The position numbers and the translations under genes were made by a program. A stretch of DNA of 7,661 nucleotides from Chlorobiota bacterium (GTDB lineage: Bacteria; Bacteroidota; Bacteroidia; Bacteroidales; JAADJA01), in the NCBI GenBank assembly GCA_030592565.1, contig JAUVIX010000173.1:1-7661 (forward strand). Reading direction: 5' to 3'. Below, piece by piece: positions 1 through 6,451 of the stretch. The number at the start of each line of letters is the position of its first letter. Positions within the stretch are counted from its first letter, which is position 1. The notes below the pieces were generated by a model that was not told the origin of the DNA, made no database searches, and was given only the letters and a program-made list of their open reading frames with translations.

Positions 1-1969
1 CCGTTGCAGATACTGGAAGGTAAATTTGACCATCATTTGGGCTGCCCTCGGTGAAGTTAACAATCTTACTTCCCGGGTTTAGTGAAAATGACCATACTTT
101 ATACCCGGCTCCTGGAATTAAGGAAGTTGCATCATCAATTATATTAATCCATCCGGTAACCTCTCCAATAGCATTAGTATCATATATTGATTCATCAAAA
201 GAGTAGAGGTACATATCCATAAAAACACCGGCAGTATCATTTGATAATGGAGAGGAAAGATAATGCCATCTTCCGGCAGTAATATAATCCTGAATTTCTG
301 ATGAGCTTCTTACGGTGAATGAACCATAATTTACAATTGAAGGAATATTATTGGAGCTATTTGATTGCATAACCAAATTACCAAACACATTTAATTCTGC
401 TGTTGATTCAATTGAAATTTCTGCACCCGGTTTCATTGTCAGATTCCGACAACTATCGCTTCCGGTTATATTCGGATAATTTGTAATTGAACCGGGAATT
501 TCAACATCAAACATATAACAAGGTACACTTCCTCCATTCCAATTACTACCAGTTCCCCAATCCGAATCAGTAGCTCCTGTCCATGTATCACTTGTTGTTA
601 ATACTACATTATGACTTGCATCAAGCCAGGGGCTATAATACGCATAAGCTGTAGTATTGCCATCAGCAGCATCAAAAATTGAATTTCCTATTTCTTCACA
701 ATCAGTTGTTCCCCAATAAACATACTTCGCATCAACATCAGTTTGGGGAGGACCAGGTATCCAATTATTATCAAGATAAACATTAATCCCATCGTTATTA
801 TAAATATCATTCCATTCTAATTGAGATGACCCAAATTCAGGAACTCCATTCCTACTTAGCAACAATCCGATTTTATTATCAGTCAGAATACAATTAGTCA
901 TTTTTGGAAATGATTCGTTATGGATATACAATCCAGCTGTATCACTATGTTTTACCGTTACATTTGATAAAGAAACATTTGAAGCATCATTATAAAGGAT
1001 TAAGGCACCCGGGTATGTGAGAGCAGGTGGACGTGCGCCTGCGTATAAAACATCACAATATACAAGTTTACTGCCAGGATCAACCTCCTGAAGAAATAAA
1101 CAACCCCAGTCACCCTTTGCCGGTGTAGCATCAATTGAAGTGAAAACTATATGTTCAGAAGCTGTTCCCTCTGCAACAATAGATCCAAAAACATCCATTC
1201 TTATTAGATTGTTATTAATAGTGTCAAACCTGAATTCTGTTCCCGCCTCAATTGTAATTGTATATGAGTTATTTACTTGAACTATCCCTCCAACAACATA
1301 AGGGACTCCGGTATTGTGCCAGGTACCCGATTCTGCAATACGACCTCCTCCCATATAAATTGCATCATAACCATTACCTGAAAAATTCATTGTCCCTGTA
1401 ATGTACAGACAAGCTTCCGGAGATTCTGTGTAAATAGGATATCCGGCACAATTTGTTATTTTACAATCTGATATATAAGCTAATTGGTCAGATTCGCCGC
1501 TTTTACCAATATCTATTCCATCACTGTTACTTTCATTAATATAACAATGTGATATAGTTGGATTATCACTTAAATCCATAATTTCTATAGCTGCAAAATC
1601 TCCTCCGCCATATTCAATTTTACAATAATTCAAAATACTACCACTCTGGCCGGCCTTAAACTTAATCAGCCTCCAATCGCCTGCAGCGGGAGTTGCTGTA
1701 TTAGATGTGAATGTAATTGAATCGGCAGATGTACCGTTCGCTACAATAACACCACTTACAATCATTTTCCTCCCCGAATTGAATTTTATTATACACCCTG
1801 CCTCAATAGTCAGAGTACTATCCATTGCAATAGTGATATCCCCATCAATAATATGAGGATTGCCTGCTTCAAACCATGTTTCAGTATCAATGATACCACT
1901 ATGATTTGTTTGGCCAAAAGCCCACATAGTTAAAAATGCTAAACTTGAAATTATAAATAAACGTTTCAT
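1..1969 (-). CDS. Secreted right-handed beta-helix protein, C-terminus cut off by the window edge
   Basis: The frame is open from the ATG at 1969-1967 to the left edge (656 codons, no stop). The N-terminus MKRLFIISSLAFLTMWAFGQ is a typical signal peptide, likely cleaved near residue 19. Two copies of a beta-helix module follow. Each has a 'TW...G.P' lead, a '[LI]TIEAG' strand (53-58 and 237-242), a 'G.I.A.GT' turn (73-80, 261-268), an 'I.FTS..ATPA.GDW' segment (85-99, 273-287), and then short repeats rich in N, S and G, as in pectate-lyase-type parallel helices. Around residues 468-477 comes 'DSDWGTGSNW', followed by a strand-rich region and 'GRWHYLSSP' (566-574). That combination is common in large Bacteroidota surface proteins that end in a T9SS sorting domain. 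The terminal domain would lie outside the window, so T9SS export is inferred. No catalytic residues could be identified. An adhesin or polysaccharide-binding role is possible but unproven. The gene is divergent from the OmpH-like gene. Confidence 0.88.
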   Translation of the reverse strand, partial: MKRLFIISSLAFLTMWAFGQTNHSGIIDTETWFEAGNPHIIDGDITIAMDSTLTIEAGCIIKFNSGRKMIVSGVIVANGTSADSITFTSNTATPAAGDWRLIKFKAGQSGSILNYCKIEYGGGDFAAIEIMDLSDNPTISHCYINESNSDGIDIGKSGESDQLAYISDCKITNCAGYPIYTESPEACLYITGTMNFSGNGYDAIYMGGGRIAESGTWHNTGVPYVVGGIVQVNNSYTITIEAGTEFRFDTINNNLIRMDVFGSIVAEGTASEHIVFTSIDATPAKGDWGCLFLQEVDPGSKLVYCDVLYAGARPPALTYPGALILYNDASNVSLSNVTVKHSDTAGLYIHNESFPKMTNCILTDNKIGLLLSRNGVPEFGSSQLEWNDIYNNDGINVYLDNNWIPGPPQTDVDAKYVYWGTTDCEEIGNSIFDAADGNTTAYAYYSPWLDASHNVVLTTSDTWTGATDSDWGTGSNWNGGSVPCYMFDVEIPGSITNYPNITGSDSCRNLTMKPGAEISIESTAELNVFGNLVMQSNSSNNIPSIVNYGSFTVRSSSEIQDYITAGRWHYLSSPLSNDTAGVFMDMYLYSFDESIYDTNAIGEVTGWINIIDDATSLIPGAGYKVWSFSLNPGSKIVNFTEGSPNDGQIYLPVSAT

Positions 1970-2033
1970 TTTGAAATTATTAATTAACACTTTTTTGACT
2001 AAATTTTATAATTATAGCTTTGGTGATAGGCTG

Positions 2034-2063
2034 CAAATATCACAAATGATTTAAACCTGACAA
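2034..2063 (-). promoter_or_regulatory. Candidate Bacteroidota-type promoter of the beta-helix gene
   Basis: On the minus strand TTG (2063-2061) is followed by 19 bases and GATATTTG (2041-2034), one mismatch from the Bacteroidota -7 element TAnnTTTG, then CA. The -7 element ends 65 bases before the ATG at 1969, exactly the distance seen for the better match upstream of the tricorn-type gene. The match is by eye only, and AT-rich DNA makes chance matches likely. Confidence 0.45.
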
Positions 2064-2197
2064 TAATAATGAGCTTTTTTAACCCCTCCAATTTATTTCT
2101 ATTTTTTAGTTAAAATAAGGCCAATGCCTTTATTCTTAAGTACTGAATCGATATCAATTCTTTATAATACATAATATTATCAATTTAGTTACAAAAA

Positions 2198-2205
2198 TAA
2201 ATTTG
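2198..2205 (+). promoter_or_regulatory. Weak candidate -7 element for the OmpH-like gene
   Basis: TAAATTTG matches TAnnTTTG exactly and ends 79 bases before the ATG at 2284. No TTG or TTTG is found 19-21 bases upstream, so the -33 element is missing. The sequence is so AT-rich that the match may be accidental. Confidence 0.25.
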
Positions 2206-2283
2206 AATAGATTACGAATAAAGAAGTAAAACACTTTGGCCTGAAATATGTTGTAAACCAAAAAAAACTTAAAATTAATAATT

Positions 2284-2805
2284 ATGAAAAAAATTGCCTT
2301 AAGCCTTTTAATAGTAATGAGTTTGATGCAAGTTTCAAACGCACAAAAAATTGCGTACTTCGAAATGGATTCAATCCTGAGTAAAATGCCTGAAGTAAAA
2401 ACGGCAAATGAAGAAATAGATGCAAAAGCAAAAGAGTGGCAACAGCTTGTGGATACTAGATTTAAACAGCTTGACGAGATGTATCAGGATTATATCAGCA
2501 ACCAGGATAACTATTCAGGAGAGATGAAGAAGCTGAAGCAGGATGAAATAATTAATACGGAAAAGAGAGCCAAAATGTTCAGAGATTCAATTTTCGGTGG
2601 TGACGGTGAAATGACAAAATTACAGGCTGCAAAATTTCAATCTATTTACGATACCATATTTGCAATGGCAAAACGAATCGGAATTAGTAACGGGTATGAT
2701 TATGTTATTGAAAACACCTCAAATTCGCAATGGATTTACATTAATCCGGATTATAACATTACGGGCTTAATAAAAAGAGAACTTGGTATTAAAGAGGAAG
2801 AATAA
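2284..2805 (+). CDS. OmpH/Skp-family periplasmic chaperone
   Basis: This is a complete 173-residue protein, the usual length for OmpH/Skp proteins. Residues 1-20 form a signal peptide (lysines, hydrophobic core, cleavage after VSNA). The mature start 'KIAYFEMDSILSKMPEVK' (22-39) is the family's first beta-strand and helix. A charged, lysine- and glutamate-rich helical stretch (about 40-130) forms the coiled-coil arms, and the C-terminus 'GYDYVIENTSNSQWIYINPDYNIT' region (137-160) matches the closing beta-strands and 'NP.YD.T' signature of Bacteroidota members. Family knowledge says Skp trimers hold unfolded outer-membrane proteins in the periplasm before BAM inserts them. The ATG follows an AT-rich leader without a Shine-Dalgarno sequence. 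The gene stands alone: no bamA or second ompH is adjacent, so it is probably a dispersed paralogue. The signature-level assignment is strong, the client range unknown. Confidence 0.9.
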   Translation: MKKIALSLLIVMSLMQVSNAQKIAYFEMDSILSKMPEVKTANEEIDAKAKEWQQLVDTRFKQLDEMYQDYISNQDNYSGEMKKLKQDEIINTEKRAKMFRDSIFGGDGEMTKLQAAKFQSIYDTIFAMAKRIGISNGYDYVIENTSNSQWIYINPDYNITGLIKRELGIKEEE

Positions 2806-2810
2806 AAAAC

Positions 2811-2838
2811 AAAGGGCGGATTTTAAAATCCGCCCTTT
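2811..2838. terminator. Bidirectional rho-independent terminator
   Basis: Bases 2811-2824 and 2825-2838 are perfect reverse complements, giving a hairpin with a GC-rich core (GGGCGG/CCGCCC) and an AT apex. It begins 5 bases after the OmpH-like stop at 2805 and ends 16 bases before the stop of the convergent tricorn-type gene (2857-2855). Read leftwards it is followed by a strong U-tract (CCCTTTGTTTTTT). Read rightwards the tract is interrupted (CCCTTTATCTTTT). It is well placed to end both transcripts. Confidence 0.9.
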
Positions 2839-2854
2839 ATCTTTTAAACAAAAT

Positions 2855-5800
2855 CTATTTACTCTTATCGGGATAGTCCGGAACCTCAGGCCAATCTTCA
2901 GGATAAGTCTTCAACTCCTCAAGAATCACTTCGATTGCCTTATTCAATTGTTGATCATCACCTGCATATTCCTTTGCAGGGTCGTTTTCAACAACAATAT
3001 CAGGATCAATACCGTGTCCTTCAATTATAAACTTCTTCCCTTCAACGTCAAAAGGTGCAAACTCCGGCTTACGTAATTGACCACCATCAATAAAGGGTAG
3101 TGAGCCACGAATCCCAACAACTCCTCCCCAGGAACGAGTTCCAATAATTTTACCAAGTCCAAGCTTACGGAATTGATAAGGGAAAAGGTCACCATCAGAA
3201 GCAGAATAATTATCAATCAATAGCACTTTGGGTCCTAACACCATGCCACCTGGCTTTGTCGTTGGTGATCCGTTACGGGCAATTGTAAACATTGACAATT
3301 CACGGGTTAACCTTTCTATAATCATTGGAGAAACATTTCCTCCTCCATTTCCGCGATCGTCAATTATTAACGCTTTTTTCATCAATTGCGGATAATAATG
3401 CTTTACAAATTCATTCAGCCCGTCAGCTCCCATATCCGGGATATGAATATAGCCTACTTTGCCATCAGTTGCTTCATTTACTTTTCTTATATTTTCCTGA
3501 ACCCAGTTGTAATAGTACAAGCCGCTTTCGTCGGCAACAGGAGTTATCAGGACTTTCCGGCTTCCATCCATACTTGCAGAACCATTTATCGTAAGCTCAA
3601 CCTCATTCCCGGCAAGCCCAAGCAATGAACGATAGATGTCAGTCATATTATTAGTGGGTTTTCCGTTAACAGCAAGAATAAAGTCACCTTGTTTAACATC
3701 TGCCCCAACCTCCGTCAGTGGCGATCTTACTTTTCTTGTCCAATTTTCACCCTTCAATATTGAATCTATGCGGTAATAACCTGTTTCATCCCTGCTAAGT
3801 TCAGCTCCTAAAAGGCCGGTTTTTATTCTTTTAGGAGAAGGCTTGTCCCCTCCACTTATATAAGCGTGGCCTATACTTAGCTCTCCTATCATCTCCCCAA
3901 TAATATAATTCAAATCATTTCTATTATCAACATAAGGGACAAGCGGTTGATATTTGTCGTGAACAGCATTCCAGTCAAGTCCATGCATCTCAGGATCATA
4001 AAAGAAATCACGCATCTGGCGCCAGGATTCATTATATATCTGATCCCATTCCTCTTTAAGATCAACCCAAATTTTCATATTCGAAAGATCGACATAATCC
4101 GACAAATTAATCTTTCCGCCTGGAAGATCAATGACCGAATACTTTCCTCCTGAACTGATTAACATTTTCTTATGATTGGCAGAAATAATAAAGCTTCCAT
4201 AATTTCCAAGTTCAGTATCCTTTTGTTTGTTCAGGTTATAAACCATCATCTTTGCTTCTGAACCACTATGGTATGCAGAATAATAGACCTTGTTTCCAAT
4301 CGGATTAATATTCCAATATGAACCGGCCTTTCCGGGAAGTACAATTATCCGATCAACAATGCCATTAAAATCAATGTCAATATTTTTGGAATCTGTTTTC
4401 TGGTCATCACCTTTTTTCTCTTTACTTTTCTCATCCTTTTTATCTCTGGCAGGTTCATCTTCCTGTACTTCAACCTCATCATTTTCAGGAGCAAACGGAT
4501 TCTTAACATCCTTTCTCAATGTTACAAAATAGACCTTGCTCATATCCCTATAGGCATGATTCCACTCAGTCCAGCTGTAAATAGGATTAAAATCGAGCGA
4601 AGATGTAAAAAAGAGGTAGTTCCCATCAGTATCAAATACAGGACTAGACGAACTATACCATAGGTCGGTTACTGCATTCTTTTCTTTTGTTTCAACATTA
4701 TAAACCCAAATTCTTGAGATTCTGCCTCTTTGAGGTTTTGAATAGGTTATCCATCTGCTGTCAGGTGACCAGGAATAATCCCTCATTTCCCCATCCAAAG
4801 TGTGCTCCACATCAACAATTTCTTTTGAGTCAATATTGACATATCTGACTCTTTGCATCTTATCTGACCATAAAAGCTTCTTACTATCAGGAGACCAGAT
4901 TGGATTATATTTATATGTCTCACCATTTTCTGTTATTTGAATCGCTTCTTCACTCCCATCTTGCTTCATTATAAAAATTTCATCTTCACCGGTCTTATCT
5001 GAAATATAAGATATATATTTTCCATTAGGCGACCACTCAACATTCCTTTCGTGTACTCCTGATGTTCCTGTCAGATTTCTTGTAATACCTTCTTTAGCAG
5101 GCAATGACCACACATCCCCACGTGCGCCAAAAGTTACTCTTTTACCATCTGGTGATATTGCATAAGAATTAATATATTTGCTTGCATCTTTGTATGATGT
5201 ACGTTCAACCAAAACGTCATCAGCAATTTCAATATCAATTTTTTCAGCTTTTTGCTTTGCTATATCAAAATTATAAATATAGCCGCCATTTTCGTAAATA
5301 ATTGATTTATTGCCAAGTGAAGGGAATTTGATATCATATTCAGTATATTTTGTAACCTTACGGGTCTCTCCCGATTTCAAATTATAAACAAACAGATTCA
5401 TTATCCTGTCGCGGTCGGAAAGGAAATAAATCTCATCACCATACCACATCGGGAAAATATCCTGTGCTATATTATTTGTAATATTCTTTGTCTCTTTTGT
5501 TTCAAAATCATAAATCCGGATGTCATCGGCCATACCACCTTTGTAATATTTCCAGGTGCGAAATTCGCGGAATACCTGGTTATAAGCAAGTTTTTTTCCA
5601 TCAGGTGAATAGCTGCAAAAACCACCCGAAGGTAATGGCAATTCATCCGACAAGCCACCTGCAATATGAGCCACAAACAGTTGCCCTTTAAAAGAATTAA
5701 ATGAATTCTTTCTTGACCGGTAAACAATGCTCTCATTATCTTTCCAGGTCATTACAATGTTGTTTGGCCCCATTCTATCCGAAATATCATCACGCCCTAG

Positions 5801-6118
5801 AGTTGCTGTAAAAGTCAATCTTTTGGGACTTCCACCTTCAGCCGGAATCAAAAAAACTTCAGTATTGCCATCATACTGTCCTGTAAATGCAATACTTTTC
5901 CCATCGGGTGAAAAGCGGGCAAACATTTCATAACCAACTCCAGAGGTTAATTTCCGGGCTACACCCCCCGATTTATCAACAGTATAAAGGTCGCCTGCAA
6001 AAGTAAAGACTACCTGATTGTCATAAATTGCAGGAAACCTGAGCAAACGGGCTTCTTGCTGCGAAAACGCCACTAGCATGAAAATAATAGCAGCAATAGT
6101 TAAAAATAATTTCTTCAT
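2855..6118 (-). CDS. Exported tricorn-type protease (peptidase family S41)
   Basis: This complete 1087-residue protein starts at ATG 6118-6116 and stops with TAG 2857-2855. A signal peptide (1-19, no lipobox cysteine) sends it to the periplasm, unlike cytosolic archaeal tricorn. TolB/PD40-type propeller repeats run to about 530, for example FSPDGKSIAF at 69, YSPDGKKLAY at 170, WSPNGKYISY at 362 and WSPDSKKLLW at 408. A lysine/acid-rich linker (546-578) precedes the remaining core. An 'IGHAY' motif gives the catalytic His751, a PDZ domain spans about 765-860, and the S41 catalytic domain follows with 'DRGNGGGNVS' (921-930), 'NYSASDGD' (nucleophile Ser974, then Asp975) and 'EGHGIDPD' (Glu1033). 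These align with His746, Ser965, Asp966 and Glu1023 of Thermoplasma tricorn, recalled from family knowledge. The tetrad's Ser745 position is Gly750 here. Tricorn cuts oligopeptides into short peptides. A periplasmic peptide-processing role is inferred. Confidence 0.93.
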   Translation of the reverse strand: MKKLFLTIAAIIFMLVAFSQQEARLLRFPAIYDNQVVFTFAGDLYTVDKSGGVARKLTSGVGYEMFARFSPDGKSIAFTGQYDGNTEVFLIPAEGGSPKRLTFTATLGRDDISDRMGPNNIVMTWKDNESIVYRSRKNSFNSFKGQLFVAHIAGGLSDELPLPSGGFCSYSPDGKKLAYNQVFREFRTWKYYKGGMADDIRIYDFETKETKNITNNIAQDIFPMWYGDEIYFLSDRDRIMNLFVYNLKSGETRKVTKYTEYDIKFPSLGNKSIIYENGGYIYNFDIAKQKAEKIDIEIADDVLVERTSYKDASKYINSYAISPDGKRVTFGARGDVWSLPAKEGITRNLTGTSGVHERNVEWSPNGKYISYISDKTGEDEIFIMKQDGSEEAIQITENGETYKYNPIWSPDSKKLLWSDKMQRVRYVNIDSKEIVDVEHTLDGEMRDYSWSPDSRWITYSKPQRGRISRIWVYNVETKEKNAVTDLWYSSSSPVFDTDGNYLFFTSSLDFNPIYSWTEWNHAYRDMSKVYFVTLRKDVKNPFAPENDEVEVQEDEPARDKKDEKSKEKKGDDQKTDSKNIDIDFNGIVDRIIVLPGKAGSYWNINPIGNKVYYSAYHSGSEAKMMVYNLNKQKDTELGNYGSFIISANHKKMLISSGGKYSVIDLPGGKINLSDYVDLSNMKIWVDLKEEWDQIYNESWRQMRDFFYDPEMHGLDWNAVHDKYQPLVPYVDNRNDLNYIIGEMIGELSIGHAYISGGDKPSPKRIKTGLLGAELSRDETGYYRIDSILKGENWTRKVRSPLTEVGADVKQGDFILAVNGKPTNNMTDIYRSLLGLAGNEVELTINGSASMDGSRKVLITPVADESGLYYYNWVQENIRKVNEATDGKVGYIHIPDMGADGLNEFVKHYYPQLMKKALIIDDRGNGGGNVSPMIIERLTRELSMFTIARNGSPTTKPGGMVLGPKVLLIDNYSASDGDLFPYQFRKLGLGKIIGTRSWGGVVGIRGSLPFIDGGQLRKPEFAPFDVEGKKFIIEGHGIDPDIVVENDPAKEYAGDDQQLNKAIEVILEELKTYPEDWPEVPDYPDKSK

Positions 6119-6182
6119 AAAAATGATGTTTAAGTTGACTAATTATAATTTAAGACTATTCATTATTCAAAATGTATGCCTG

Positions 6183-6213
6183 CAAAAGTAAACTATTAAA
6201 AATGAATGGGAAA
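6183..6213 (-). promoter_or_regulatory. Candidate Bacteroidota-type promoter of the tricorn-type gene
   Basis: On the minus strand TTTC (6213-6210, one mismatch to TTTG) is followed by 19 bases and TACTTTTG (6190-6183), an exact TAnnTTTG match continuing into CA. The -7 element ends 65 bases before the ATG at 6118, implying a leader of about 60 bases. This is the best promoter match in the window. Confidence 0.6.
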
Positions 6214-6227
6214 GAAATATTTTCCTC

Positions 6228-6258
6228 TTGCATTATTCATATCCTTTTCATACCTTTG
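6228..6258 (+). promoter_or_regulatory. Candidate Bacteroidota-type promoter of the Asp-box protein gene
   Basis: TTG (6228-6230), 20 bases, then TACCTTTG (6251-6258), an exact TAnnTTTG match. It lies back to back with the tricorn-type gene's promoter, the two -33 elements being about 15 bases apart. Transcription from here would give a leader of nearly 190 bases before the ATG at 6452. A nearer but poorer alternative is AAGATTTG at 6385-6392, which lacks a -33 element. Confidence 0.5.
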
Positions 6259-6355
6259 CCTTTTCAAAATCATAAAAGTCTTGACTAACTTATATTTTAC
6301 AAATAACCTTAATAATGCCAAAACACTGCAAATCCTTGTGACTGTAGAGAGAGAT

Positions 6356-6369
6356 CCGATAGGCATCGG
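6356..6369. repeat. Small palindrome CCGAT-AGGC-ATCGG
   Basis: Five-base arms CCGAT (6356-6360) and ATCGG (6365-6369) enclose AGGC, with a possible extra T-G pair outside. It stands out as GC-rich within an AT-rich leader. Its core resembles CCGATAGC-ATCGG-like palindromes I recall as recurring in Bacteroidota intergenic DNA, but only one copy was noticed here. It has no following U-tract, so it is not a convincing terminator. Confidence 0.35.
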
Positions 6370-6451
6370 GAGAGAAAAAGAACTAAGATTTGTACAAAAA
6401 ATCAAACAAATATTTACCCTCAATAATAGATATTGTCTAATTTCTAATGCT

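Larger units (their letters stand above)
1970..2283. other. Divergent intergenic region, no gene seen
   Basis: This 314-base AT-rich region separates the divergent beta-helix and OmpH-like genes. It holds the promoter candidates listed separately. The 11-mer AATTAATAATT lies immediately before the OmpH start (2273-2283), and on the opposite strand 5 bases before the beta-helix start (1985-1975). Neither gene has a Shine-Dalgarno sequence, which is normal for Bacteroidota. No RNA gene, repeat or convincing small reading frame was seen. Confidence 0.6.
6119..6451. other. Divergent intergenic region, no confident gene
   Basis: This 333-base region between the divergent tricorn-type and Asp-box genes carries two back-to-back promoter candidates in its left half. 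The right half holds a small palindrome (6356-6369). The plus-strand frame of the downstream gene is free of stops from an ATG at 6206, directly after a TGA, through to 6452. I treat this as an untranslated leader because a clean signal peptide begins only at 6452. A minus-strand frame across 6196-6471 is also open but has no recognisable protein features. Confidence 0.5.

Noticed and set aside
2117..2130. AAGGC-CAAT-GCCTT hairpin in the left intergenic region
   Set aside because: Only five clean pairs, and no gene ends nearby for it to terminate. It could be a binding site, but nothing supports that.
2192..2199. TATTTTTG on the minus strand as a promoter of the beta-helix gene
   Set aside because: No -33 element at the right distance, and more than 220 bases from the ATG. 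The candidate at 2034-2063 is better placed.
2783..3076. Plus-strand open frame overlapping the ends of the OmpH-like and tricorn-type genes
   Set aside because: It runs antisense to strongly supported tricorn coding sequence and across the terminator, and its protein shows no domain or signal features.
6315..6341. Eight-codon leader peptide frame (ATG at 6315) before the Asp-box gene
   Set aside because: Too short, with no run of regulatory codons and no clear attenuator hairpin behind it.
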